The notes beneath the pieces were generated by a model. It was not told the origin of the DNA, searched no databases, and worked only from the letters and a program-made list of their open reading frames with translations. A stretch of DNA of 64,000 nucleotides from JBPESP01 sp051710585. GTDB lineage: Bacteria; Pseudomonadota; Gammaproteobacteria; Enterobacterales; Enterobacteriaceae. Each line of letters begins with the position of its first letter. Position 1 is the stretch's first letter. Positions 31,739 to 41,774 of the stretch are shown here, one piece after another. Both the position numbers and the translations under genes were made by a program. The stretch spans positions 558,001 through 622,000 of the forward strand of contig JBPESP010000001.1 of the NCBI GenBank assembly GCA_051710585.1, given 5' to 3'.

Positions 31739-32452
31739 ATGTCTACTCGTATTTTAGCTATCGATACCGCGACTGAAGCTTGTTCCGCTGCGCTGATGCT
31801 CGACGAGGATATCTTACTGGAGCGCTTTACTCTTTCCCCGCGTGAGCATACGCAGCATATCTTACCAATGGTAGACAGGATTCTAGCGGAAGCTGGTATT
31901 GCGCTTAAAAATTTGGATGTACTGGTGTTCAGTCGCGGCCCTGGTAGCTTTACTGGTATCCGTATCGGTATCGGCATTGTACAAGGACTAGGGTTGGGGG
32001 CCGATCTACCGCTTATCGGTGTGTCCACGCTGGCAGTACTAGCGGAAGGTGCTTGGCGCCAGACAGGTGTTTTTCAAGTATTGAGCGCTATCGATGCATA
32101 CATGGGTGAAGTTTATTGGGCGCCTTATCAACGCCAAGCGGCGGGTATTTGGGTTGGAGAGGAGCGCGAAATGGTAGCAACACCTAAGGTGCTGACGTCT
32201 CTGGGCGCAGGTCTATCGGGCTGCTGGGCTACTGCCGGAAACGGCTGGCAGACTTATCCGACGCTTTTTAATCATGAAGGATTAACGCTAGTTACGAGTG
32301 GTACGTTATTAACAAGTGCGCAGGATATGCTGCCACTTGCGCTGTATCATTATCGCCGTGGCGCCGCTAAAGCGGCAGCGTTTGCTGAACCGGTTTATTT
32401 ATGTAATAAAGTGACATGGAAAAAAATACCCAGCCGTATAGCTAAGCACTAA
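31739..32452 (+). CDS. tsaB: TsaB, tRNA t6A modification
   Basis: 237 residues (E. coli 231). TsaB (YeaZ) is the scaffold that pairs with TsaD and TsaE in making threonylcarbamoyl-adenosine at position 37 of ANN-decoding tRNAs, an essential modification. ASKHA-fold features: ILAIDTATEACSAAL at the N-terminus, SPREHTQHILPMVDRIL, and SRGPGSFTGIRIGIGIVQGL. An upstream ATG at 31706 is in frame but adds 11 residues absent from the family; ATG 31739 aligns with MRILAIDTA and has AAGG eight bases before. Mid-region (about 145-190) is more divergent than the rest but in frame. Confidence 0.96.
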   Translation: MSTRILAIDTATEACSAALMLDEDILLERFTLSPREHTQHILPMVDRILAEAGIALKNLDVLVFSRGPGSFTGIRIGIGIVQGLGLGADLPLIGVSTLAVLAEGAWRQTGVFQVLSAIDAYMGEVYWAPYQRQAAGIWVGEEREMVATPKVLTSLGAGLSGCWATAGNGWQTYPTLFNHEGLTLVTSGTLLTSAQDMLPLALYHYRRGAAKAAAFAEPVYLCNKVTWKKIPSRIAKH

Positions 32453-33228
32453 ACTTATCTGGTTAGTGTGGGTTAGAATAGTAGAGTAATTAACAATATT
32501 AAGCACTATTTTAATTAAAAGCTTTGTCTATATCAGTTCGCCGGTTAGTTACCAGTCAGCTTTATGGCGGCAGTATTAATGCTTTTGCGTATATAATGTG
32601 GTACTGGTAGCCAATCCGAAGCACCTTTCCCAAGATCGTAGGATAATGATTTAGTGTTGGTGATTAATAATGCTTAGTAATTATATATAACTCTGGAGAG
32701 TGTATCGGCGGTAAAGTTGTTATAAAGTAGGTAATGAGATCGACCAGATCCAGCTGGAAAACACTACCGTTCTATTGAACACTACTATAGCGTAGTGGCA
32801 TTAATGAATAACTTGTCTGTGGAGAGCGCATTATTGCTTAAATTAACGGTTTTTTGAGCTGGTTTATTTGAAAAGGCTAATAGATATAAAAGCATATCGA
32901 CAAAGTAAACTACACACCTATATGGTCTTACAAGTAAATGCTTTAGCGCTAGTGGGCAGTTTGGCAGATCTCAGTGCTTACAGGGTCTCTATTTACAGGA
33001 CCTATATAGCAAAAAAGATTATTTCTACGGTTTTTGTGGCTTCCCGGATACAGCCTTAGCTTTTGGATGTATAACTATATATAGTACGGAAAGATGGGCC
33101 GACGCCATGCTTTAGGTGAAGTAGGCAGCGCTGGTATATGCCGTTGGCCCGTAGTGATTTACTCGGTATCTCACATGTCCGAGTAGGTTGCTTTTATTTT
33201 TCTCTATCAGTTAATTTAAGAGAGAGCG
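32453..33228. other. Non-coding between tsaB and rnd
   Basis: fadD and yeaY stand here in E. coli. Less than 0.8 kb is left and no FadD similarity was recognised, so most of it has been deleted. A 63-codon open frame at 32868-33059 (+) has no recognised relative. Confidence 0.45.
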
Positions 33229-34404
33229 GTGTTAGATTATCAATTAATTACTACGGATCAGGCGTTATACAATAGATGTCAGCAACTACGTCAGTATTCC
33301 TGGGTAGCGGTAGATACTGAGTTTATGCGCATCCGCACCTATTATCCCCGATTGGGCCTGATCCAGATATTTGACGGCGAAGCGCTGACTCTTATCGATC
33401 CGCTGGCTATTATCGATTGGCAACCTTTTATTGGCCTTCTGGCTGATAGGAAAGTAACTAAATTACTGCATGCCTGCAGAGAAGATCTGGAAGTATTCTG
33501 GCATAGCTTCAAGCAAATGCCGGTGCCGATGGTCGATACTCAGGTATTGGCTGCGTTTACTGGTCGCACCATTTCTTATGGTTTCGCTGCGCTGGTAGCG
33601 GAAACACTGCATATCAGGCTAGATAAAACCGAATCCCGTAGCGATTGGCTTGCGCGCCCACTTAGCGATCGGCAGTGTAACTATGCCGCCGCTGATGTGT
33701 ATTGGCTGTTGCCAATGGCGCACAAGCTGATAGCACAAACGCAGCAGGCAGGCTGGTGGTGGCAGGCTTGCCAAGAGTGCGAAACTATTTGTCAGCAGCA
33801 CCGCGAGGTGCTTGATCCTGAACAGGGATATCGGAATATCGCTAACGCCTGGAAACTGTGTACGCGCCAGCTGGCTTGTCTGCAGCTGCTGGCCAGCTGG
33901 CGTTTAAAGAAAGCTCGAGAGCGTGATATAGCAGTTAATTTCATCGTGCGCGAAGAGCATATGTGGCAGGTAGCGCGCTATATGCCGGGTTCACTTAGTG
34001 AACTAGAACAACTTGGCTTAAGTAGCCCAGAAATTCACTACTATGGGCGGACTCTTTTAGCTAAGGTCCAGGAGGCAAAGACTCAGCCGGACGAGGCACT
34101 ACCTCCACCGGTGTTGAATCTTATCGATCATCCTGGTTATCCTCAGATGTTTAAAACGCTAAAAAAACAAATTCAACTAGTGGCTGAAAAGATGGGTCTC
34201 AGCGGTGAATTATTGGGATCACGTCGCCAAATTAATAATTTAATCAGTGTCGTATGGGGGTTAACACCAGCGATACGTAAGCCAGATTTAATTAGTGGCT
34301 GGCGCGGCGTGTTGTTTGGTGCACAATTAGAGACAATATTACGTCAGGAACGGAGTGAAAAGGCCTCTGGTAGTCGCGGAGCTCAATGTTTAGGATCTGT
34401 GTGA
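33229..34404 (+). CDS. rnd: Ribonuclease D
   Basis: 391 residues (E. coli 375; about 15 extra at the C-terminus). 3'-5' exoribonuclease that trims tRNA and other stable RNA 3' ends. DEDDy residues are all visible: Asp29 and Glu31 in VAVDTEFMR, Asp86 in LLHACREDLEVF, and Tyr152 and Asp156 in NYAAADVYWLLP. An HRDC domain follows (TRQLACLQLLASWRLKKARERD, MPGSLSELEQLGLS). Start is GTG at 33229 with a GAGAGAG stretch before it; the codon after it, TTA, aligns with the UUG start of E. coli rnd. RNase II next door in function (rnb) is dead here. Confidence 0.95.
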   Translation: MLDYQLITTDQALYNRCQQLRQYSWVAVDTEFMRIRTYYPRLGLIQIFDGEALTLIDPLAIIDWQPFIGLLADRKVTKLLHACREDLEVFWHSFKQMPVPMVDTQVLAAFTGRTISYGFAALVAETLHIRLDKTESRSDWLARPLSDRQCNYAAADVYWLLPMAHKLIAQTQQAGWWWQACQECETICQQHREVLDPEQGYRNIANAWKLCTRQLACLQLLASWRLKKARERDIAVNFIVREEHMWQVARYMPGSLSELEQLGLSSPEIHYYGRTLLAKVQEAKTQPDEALPPPVLNLIDHPGYPQMFKTLKKQIQLVAEKMGLSGELLGSRRQINNLISVVWGLTPAIRKPDLISGWRGVLFGAQLETILRQERSEKASGSRGAQCLGSV

Positions 34405-34589
34405 CCTATCAGCCTAGTCGTGTTTAAGTGCAAAAAAACGCGGACGGAACACCACACTTTCCGGCCTATCATTAGTGTGCCAGGATTGAGTGATTCAGGA
34501 AAATCTATATAGGCGCAGTTTTTATAGTAGGTTCCTCCATATCTGCTACAGGCATTTTAGGCATAGATCCTTATTCATAATCTCTATCC

Positions 34590-34852
34590 GCTAGGGATAG
34601 AGTTACATTTAGTTCTAAGATAAAAGTATGTGCATCTTTTTAGGAGTGTAGCAAAACATTTCGGAATTAATTTACACATATTTTGATTAGCTTAATCAGG
34701 TTACGTTGCAGATGCGGGGGTAGATAATATAGTTCGTTATTACTCTCCTAAGATTCGACTACAATGATTTTATTCGTTCCTTGATTATATTGGCCATTGT
34801 ATTGATTTTTTTTACCGGATATAGAAAAGTTTGATAATGCTATAATTTTTAA
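34590..34852 (-). pseudogene. minE: minE pseudogene
   Basis: Minus strand reads FSISGKKNQYN (E. coli FFLSRKKNTAN), then NIKERIKSL-stop-SNLRR (NIAKERLQIIVAERRR), SKYV-stop-INSEM (CKYVQIDPEM) and SLELNVTL (SILELNVTL) at 34616-34595. Stops interrupt both the MinD-binding helix and the topology domain. Convergent with rnd; third gene of a dead minCDE operon. Confidence 0.92.
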
Positions 34853-34859
34853 CATAAAA

Positions 34860-35624
34860 CAGGATTTTTAGGAGAAAAACGATCATTCTTATCTGAATAG
34901 GCCTGCCTAGTATTATATTTCTCATCAAGAATAACTGCTAGTAAGAGGCCAAAAATGTTAATTGATCCTCAGTAAATTTTATTCCAAGTAAAGGAATACA
35001 TAGAATTTCAATGATATCTTCTATGCTACAAGCATATCACTGCGGCTGACGAGTCCAGGATTCTAGCGATTAACAACAGGAAGGTGTTCTTTGATTGATT
35101 CCAAGCCATTTTTAGCAACACGCAATTTTAATGACAGGATACCAAATATACAATGTCAGTCACGCACTGATAAGATTCCCGGATTAGTGGTGATCATGGC
35201 TTTATCACCAAAATAAAGTGCCGTCAGAGTACTCATTTCAATATAAGCGGCGAATCGTAGATAATAGAATAAAATTCTATTGTTCAAAATTATTCAATAC
35301 TTTTACATATACTCTCGTGTTAATGGATTTATCCTGCTTTTTTTGATGCTTGCAGGATATATAAATTTTATCTGTTTTTTTATTTATTAGCGTGCCTGAT
35401 TTAGTGTGCCTGATTCACCGTGGTAATAATTCTGGATTACATTGATAAAGTCGTAGACTACCCGGTGTTTAGCGTTTATGATTAAACTAAGATTTTTAGC
35501 TTGATACTGAAATCTATTACTACGGTTTTATTTTCTTTAGGGGCTAAACTGGTAGCAATGGTCGCATCTTAATGTAGTTTTTATAAACCCTTATATCCCA
35601 AGAATTAACTATAATGCGTTCCAT
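34860..35624 (-). pseudogene. minD: minD pseudogene
   Basis: Starts MERIIV at 35624 (E. coli MARIIV); the Walker A GKGGVGKTT has become DIRVYKNYI. Then TIATSLAPKENKTVVIDFSI (AAIATGLAQKGKKTVVIDFDI), NLYILQASK (NLYILPASQ), NPLTREYM (DALTREGV), TALYFGDKAMITTNPGILSVRD (in pieces; MALYFADEAIITTNPEVSSVRD), IKEHLPVVNR-stop-NPGLVSRSDML (IKEHLLLTRYNPGRVSRGDML), and a last part like MEDVLEILRIKLVGV. Unmistakable, with numerous stops and frameshifts. Confidence 0.96.
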
Positions 35625-35639
35625 AAATGCATTTTTATC

Positions 35640-36350
35640 AAGAATTAAATTAAAGAATAAATGGGATAATGTGTGTCCTGTAAACAAAATTAGACGGTTT
35701 TGCTTAAAAACACAGCCGGAATTTAATCGCTCAGCCAATACTGATTGAGCTAGCATATAGATATGAGTTCAAGGGAAAAGATAAGTGTATAAAATTTAGA
35801 ACTTTCCACTGCCGCCATATCAGTTAGTTCTCGCCCGTCTCATCCCATAATATTTATTGCCATCGGCAATAAATTCGGCAATGCTAGACTAGCACTGAAC
35901 GCTATTGGTAACAATTGAATCACGCTATTGTGAGCTTAAATTTATTACCTGAAGCCCATAGATGTATATTGATAAACCGTGTTTTGACCGCTAGTATTTA
36001 GCGTTGTAGCGACATTGCGTTTCAATTAGCAGCGGAAATCTGCTTGCATGATAATCTGTTTAAGTTTTTTTTTGTCTGCTGCCACCGCTAAAATGCTGAT
36101 ATATATGTGACCGATAACTAGAAGCGCCTAGAAAAAGTATTTTCAGGTTATTTTATGGACTAAGATCAGGGATATTGATGACTATCGGCGCATTTTTTTT
36201 AAAATATAGATATTTATTTAACTTTATATTTCTTATCGGATTTCCTTTGGTTGGGTATTATGCACATGAATTACAGATAACATAAATTATTGTCTCCAGA
36301 TTCAATTGGTATTTGTGACATTTATACTTAACTCACTCTTAGCACTCGTA
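35640..36350 (-). pseudogene. minC: minC pseudogene
   Basis: Upstream of minD on the same strand. Readable: SGQNTVYQY (SGQRIYAPQ), SIAEFIADGNKYYGMRRAR ([21 protein letters not shown]), and a C-terminal part ending RLILFTGHTL (RLQLVENALTVQPL). N-terminal half not traceable; the right border is an estimate from MinC length. Frameshifts and stops present. Confidence 0.82.
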
Positions 36351-37189
36351 TTCTCCATTTCGTTACGGAGACGAAATTTGCGCAGTATTGCATATATGCA
36401 ATAGTTACTTTTATATATAGGCAAGGTACTATAGAGATATTAATAAAGTAAAATATGTTTTGTATGATCTATCGAAGTTCAAAAAAAGAATAAAACTTAT
36501 ATATTTATCGAAAGACGAGAGGATTTTTATCGCGTTCTGATTAACTTAATGGTACACTTTTGCGTACCCTTATAATCAATGATTTTTCCCCTAAAAAAAT
36601 TGGTTTCAGCGGATATAAAGTAAAAAGAATCACTTAAAGAGCGGGGATTTTATCTTCAAGTTCTTATGCTGGAATAAAGTTTATTAAATAAGTATAAGTG
36701 TACCGTAAAAACCTGACTATTGAACTCCGTATCTTGGCGTCAGAATAAAAAAATCCGCGCACCTTTGGCGACTGAATCAAAGGTGTCTCAAGCTAATTTA
36801 GCTACTTTTCTATGTTCGTATTATGTATTGTATGAGTGATACCGTTAGGAAAATAAAAGAAACTAACTGGTTTAAAAGTATTTAAAATAATAGCGTTATA
36901 ATGCTTTATGATCTGCTGGGAGATGTATGACTGGATAGGCTGATCTTGTGAGGCGATAAGGCGCCTACTAGGCTGTCTTACCAACACTAGTATAGAAAAC
37001 TAGGAAGTTAGCTTTTATCTGGTGTATAATAGCAATTTTAATTAGGTAATTAGGATATTGAAGATTTCAGGAGAAAGTAATTTATTAGTATAGAAATTGA
37101 CGAGGTACTTTTGGATGATATTTCCTTACTAAGGTGGAATACGTCGGCAATAATTATCAAAACTATATTAAAGAAGTGAATATCTGTAG
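36351..37189. other. Non-coding, nothing recognised
   Basis: Intergenic region between minC and ycgL, including whatever is left of the minC 5' part. A CACCTTTG/CAAAGGTG hairpin sits near 36760-36785. Confidence 0.35.
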
Positions 37190-37420
37190 CATGATTTGTT
37201 CTATTTTGACGTTGATTGCTGATATAAATCATTTCTTCACTTTGGCTATTCCAATAATATCATTCTGATGGAAAAACCGGAAGGGATGTGATGGAAATTT
37301 TTAAACAAGGCGATGTGTTGGCATTTATCCTAAATCAAAATCAGTTCACCCTTAAGGGTGGTTATTTAGCCCCACCCAAGGATATTGCTGAATGGCTGAT
37401 TGTTACTGCCCTGGATAGCA
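37190..37420 (+). pseudogene. ycgL: Probable ycgL pseudogene
   Basis: Divergent from minC, where E. coli has ycgL. Reads DVLAFILNQNQFTLKGGYLAPP, which lines up with the YcgL C-terminal part DIEKVKQALTEQGYYLQLPPPP, followed by KDIAEWL for EDLLKQHL. N-terminal part unclear. YcgL is a small protein of unknown role. Confidence 0.55.
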
Positions 37421-37474
37421 TAAAATATATCTTAGTCAGAATTATATAATATTTTTTGCGCAATGTTACAAAGA

Positions 37475-37900
37475 TCACTATGATCTAAACCTCCTTTTGG
37501 GAGACTTAAAAAATAGGAACAGAAATGTCCGTTGAGGAATAGGAATTCTTATGCGATGGTTATTTAGGCGCTATCTGTTGTCTGAATAATTTGATCAATA
37601 ACGAACAAATTTATTTTTTTTCAATTTTGTCTGTGATTAGGTTAATTTAAAAACCTGTCAATACCGATATTACGGCAATTGCTTTATTGATAGCCTGGAC
37701 TGCATCAAGTATTTGCGCTTATTAGCTGCATAGTGCAAGTAAATTCTTTTTTTTCACCATGGTACTTTTACCTAGAAGCTCTAGAGCCATTTTATGTACG
37801 GCAAACGAATTTTATGGCGCTATATTACGGTTAGGGGAAGTAAGCTTATCAATTGAAAAGATCATATACTTAATAAACCTGTGGGCTAACAGCTAAATAT
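37475..37900 (+). pseudogene. ycgN: ycgN pseudogene (UPF0260, Cys-rich)
   Basis: From 37525 reads MSVEE-stop-EFLCDGYLGAICCLNNL (split; E. coli [21 protein letters not shown]), NNEQIYFFSI (TDEIYFTNVA), and in another frame YYGNCFIDSLDCIKYLRL (NYERRFEFEPDCIKLTRE). Two of the N-terminal cysteines and the DCIK motif are still visible. Stops and frame changes. Order minC-ycgL-ycgN agrees with other enterics. Confidence 0.82.
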
Positions 37901-38618
37901 TCAGTCCGCTTTTAACTCCATGGTTTATATATACAATTCGTTGTTGCAGCATTGGTGTGATCAATATTTTAAAGCTCGGTAATGGATTATCAGAGAATTA
38001 GAATCTGATTACTTTGGTAAAAATAGCTAAATTTTCATGCTGACTAATGTTGGTAGGGTTGGTATTTTTACTGTTAATACTACTATAAACGATGACGTCT
38101 AACCACCGCTAGACGTCGCATTTTACCTGTGTGTTTTTTTTAAATAATCAAGTTTTATTTATTAAATTATAATAAAATTAACCTATTTTAGCGGTATAAA
38201 ACGGTCATAATGTGTATTTATGCAATAGATTATATTCATATAAGCCTCATTAATTTCTTTTATATTCTTATTTTAGAAACCTTAATCGATCTAGGATATT
38301 GATGTTTGTGAGGACTTTATCATCGCTAACTAAAGGTATCGCTAGTGATTAAACATAGTGCAACCCCAGGGGATGGTTTACTTTTTCTACGACGATAATG
38401 AAAAGATGTAGTACCCCTATAAATTTATCTTTAACAAAGAGAAAATATTATCTAAGATACAATAATGGTTGTTAGGATCGGTCAACAAGGTTATCTTCAA
38501 TCTAGTAATGCCATCAAGAGGATAATATTTTTAACGGATATTATCTTCTGTCGGGATATGGCTCAAGCTATTCAACCTATTTAACTTTTCTAAAAGAAAG
38601 CTCCTGTAATTCGTCAAG
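37901..38618. other. Non-coding, nothing recognised
   Basis: AT-rich DNA between ycgN and the second IS remnant. umuDC or hlyE-region genes stand here in E. coli; none recognised. Confidence 0.35.
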
Positions 38619-39580
38619 TGTAGTGGTTACTAAATTTAGCTATTTTAACAGAGGTGAGATTTTTTATCCAAGAACAACACGGATGCACTAATGAAAAGAA
38701 GAAATATTAGTTCTGAATTCAAACATGAATCTGGTTAATTTTTTATCGATAAATATTTCACTGTCGCGAAATAAGCAAAGCCATGGACGTTAGATTTTAT
38801 GTGATGACGGAACGGACAAGAAACTGCGTAATAAACGACGGAGGAACGTTAAAAGTTATCTCTATAATCCCAAAAAAATCGAAATACGTAAGCTTAAGAA
38901 CAAATATTAACATATGGAAATAAAATGAAATATTAAAAAAAAGGTTACAGCTATCTCGATGTTAGATTCTCTGAACAGTTCTTGTGAATCTAGAAATTCA
39001 GGGCATGGTATCCTTTTGACTACACTTTGCTATGTGTTCAGGGTTTATCACAGTAGTTTCAAAGATTGAAAGTCGTTCTGATAAACTAGACGGCAGGTAA
39101 ATAATATTTCACAATAAGGTTCATAAACCGTATATTATCAGCCATAATAGAACTGGTGCTAGAAGTATCCCTATTACACCAATCCAGAGCAGCTTCCATA
39201 TGGAGCGCTGGCTTGCAGGCGGGTGGTATGGAAAAAGACTTAGGGCTAAAATTAGCTATCAAAATAGCTCTAACGTACAAGTATAAGTGTAACTATAAGG
39301 AGGATTCTGCAATCTTGCATGATACTGAACGGCAATTTAATGTAACGGGGTTAAACCATTCTTCAGAAGAATGAAGAAACAAGTGGATATATTGATAACG
39401 GGTTATAACTTTTATAAAGCACTTCATAAAATTACAAACTATATTTTTAAATATTACAGCGTACTATCCAGACTACATAAATATAATGGTGGATTACTAG
39501 AAAATAAATTAGAAATAGATACTAAAGGGACTTGTAAAGCCAGTTTGCGTAACATATACAGCAATGATTGCTGTTAGTGA
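38619..39580 (+). mobile_element. IS3-family remnant, copy 2 (internally deleted)
   Basis: Left end TGTAGTGG at 38619. orfA from 38691 reads MKRRNISSEFKHES (IS3-type MRKRNFSAEFKRES), FTVAK, KKIEIRKLKNKY, SMLDSLNSS (LLMSDSLNSS). orfB follows: GARSIPITPIQSS and ERWLAGG, TERQFNVTG (LERQFAVTE), then jumps straight to ILITGYNFYKALHKITNYIF...LHKYNGG (VPVTGYVSFSDAAHAITDYIV...PHEYNGG). The catalytic core between these is missing. The same join is seen in copy 3. Many stops: no transposase can be made. Confidence 0.93.
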
Positions 39581-39669
39581 TGATAAAAAACCACGCTCCT
39601 GAGATCGATGATTTACGTGTGATGGCGCCGATAACGCTGAACACGTACTGCCATGCCATTAAAAATGAC

Positions 39670-40185
39670 TCATTTGTGTGAGGAGGGGAGGAATTGCGCA
39701 AGTAAAATGAGTACTACTACCGAAAGATAGCTGCTGAAGATGACTATCATCCATTGTGGCATTTCTAACGACAGAAAATTCCATTGACGAACGACACAGT
39801 CACTGTTGGCGCTTAAGACCGATGGCAGCCACTTATCTAACGGTAGCCAAGTAGGAAAAATGACAAAAAAGTCGCATGTGATGGATGGGGAAGGATATAG
39901 TTGAATATTAGTGTGTTTTATCGCTAGCTGGAGGCCCTTCCAGGCGCTGTATAACCATATGCCTAGGCCTACGAAACGTAACTGCGTCGCCGGGGCTATG
40001 GCACCAACCAGTCCAGCGGCAATGATGCCATACAGGGCACAACGTTGATAGATGCATAAAATGCAAGGTTTTATCAGCATCATATACTGAAAATAAAGCG
40101 CGACCAGTTCCAGAGTAAAGGCAGTGAGTGCCAATAGTAACCAAGTTGCACGATATTTGGAGTAGCGGTTTAACGATCGTATCAT
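39670..40185 (-). CDS. dsbB: Disulfide bond formation protein B
   Basis: 171 residues (E. coli 176). Inner-membrane quinone reductase that reoxidises periplasmic DsbA. Four transmembrane helices are apparent. Both redox pairs are in the standard positions: Cys41-x-x-Cys44 (KPCILCIYQRCALYG) and Cys104/Cys130 (ITCDFFVIFPTWLPLDKWLP...ANSDC), and the quinone-binding WLPLDKW stretch is intact. ATG start at 40185 agrees with the family. In E. coli nhaB precedes it; here nhaB is gone, so it stands alone. Retention implies that disulfide-containing envelope proteins are still made. Confidence 0.96.
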   Translation of the reverse strand: MIRSLNRYSKYRATWLLLALTAFTLELVALYFQYMMLIKPCILCIYQRCALYGIIAAGLVGAIAPATQLRFVGLGIWLYSAWKGLQLAIKHTNIQLYPSPSITCDFFVIFPTWLPLDKWLPSVLSANSDCVVRQWNFLSLEMPQWMIVIFSSYLSVVVLILLAQFLPSSHK

Positions 40186-40744
40186 AAGAGTGTCCAGAAC
40201 AGTTAAGTAGCGTAGAGTAAATATTCTAAATCAAAAAAACGGAAACTACTTTCTTTTCTTCTGTCCGTAAATCTAACTCCGTGTTATTTTATACTATTAT
40301 CAATGGTTAGGTTAGCCTGTGTGTTAGGGTTATAAAAGTGCTGCTTTAGCTATCTATCATTATAAGTAGGAGATGGTTTATAGTTTAGCAATGGGCGTAG
40401 ATGAAATATCCTGCTTGTTAATGATAGCTTTTACTGCGTTTTTATACGCAGGATGGTGGATATGTAAATAGTTAAGGTTTTATATGAAGAAAAAATATGT
40501 TCATCAAAACATAAAATCTAGTTGGTTTTATTGAAGAATGTTTTGATTAAAAATATCTAGAATAATACCTTCACGCTCATTCCTCCATCTTGTGCACGGA
40601 ATGGGAGCTTTTTATCTCATCAGTATCACCCATACACTTACTCTGTAAGAAGTGGCAGAGAAAGAATTAGTTTTTAATAATTGCTTCAAGATACAGCATA
40701 ATAAGCCACTATAAATGGATAATGTCTAGAAATATCAGGTCTGA
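40186..40744. other. Non-coding; nhaB and fadR expected but not seen
   Basis: E. coli has nhaB and fadR between dsbB and ycgB (about 2.3 kb). Only 0.56 kb is left and I see neither; both appear deleted. Confidence 0.45.
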
Positions 40745-41774
40745 ATACTTTGAAATTGGCGTGGCGGGCAATATTTAATGAGTTTGATATTTCCCTCATC
40801 ATTGATTTGTTTCATATAGGGGGGTTGAAGTTCTATAGCTGGTATATATTCTTCAATAACCCCATAGGAGCTTTTTGCTAAGGTCGCGCAATTTTATGCT
40901 GTATAGTTCTATTAGTGCAGGCTTAGTAAGCGATCGTCATGCAGATCTATATTCCATCTGAATCTCAAATTACAGGTTACTCAAGTTATACTGCGAGGAG
41001 AACTCTTGGTGTATCTTTTTATCATCCTCTTCGTTATGAAAGAGAAGTATTTATATTATCGTTAAGCACCGTAATCAAGTGAAAATCCTGTATTATTTTT
41101 GGAGATAAGAATTGACTAATAAAACTTCCATTCTTGGAAGAATGCATGATAAATGCAGAGTTTTTAATTAATAGCTGTCAGCGACAGCGGGGGTGTCTCT
41201 GCGCCGCTTCACCGTAGTGGGCAACTAGCAAATATGTACTTAATATCTTAGAACATGGCGAAGCCTAATGTATATAGATTGATACCGCTGTAATACGGGA
41301 TGCTGTAAGTTTCTAGTATACAGTCATTGATATGGTTCTGCAAAAAAACAGCATAAATATATATTGACTTTAGCCTCATCGTATAGGTAATTAATAAATG
41401 GTATAATATTAAAAGATAATTTAATTCTTGTTCATCAATCTTGATTTAGGCAAAAATTGCTTGACATTCAGGTAGGATAAATAATGTTTCATGTAGTTAT
41501 GGTTCAAGTAAGGGCGCGTTTTTTTCTCCATAAAGTATAATATATTAAATTGCGATTCCTGGTTTATAGAATAAACGCTGTTCCTAAACTTCTTCCTTAT
41601 TTCTCGTACAGAATACAGTAGTGTATACGTCACAATTCATTAATCTAACTTTATAAATATTTTTACGTTTTTTAGCGGGATTTTTCTTCCTCTGGCGAGA
41701 TTTTCTGCGGGTGTGTTTATATCGATTAATGTCGTTATACTTTTACATTTAAAAATAAATTACGGGAAAAATAA
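40745..41774 (-). pseudogene. ycgB: ycgB pseudogene (SpoVR family), cut by IS copy 3
   Basis: Minus strand 41560-41421: NILYFMEKKTRPYLNHNY and FLPKSRLMNKN (E. coli NILYFIEKHAPLLEPWQR and FYPQRQTQVMNEG). Near 41130-41040: NGSFISQFLSPKIIQDF and ITVLND (DESFISQFLSPKVMRDF, FTVLDD). Near 40960: SSQYNLSNL (identical). Near 40770: INDEGNIKLIKYCPPR (QNEDGSIELLERCPPR). The first roughly 125 codons would lie where IS copy 3 now is or beyond it; none recognised past 42720. Works with yeaG/yeaH in a stress regulon in other enterics; all three are dead here. Confidence 0.92.

Noticed and set aside
39156..39577. Two open frames of 72 and 68 codons that look like small genes
   Set aside because: They are stop-free pieces of the dead IS3-family orfB in copy 2.
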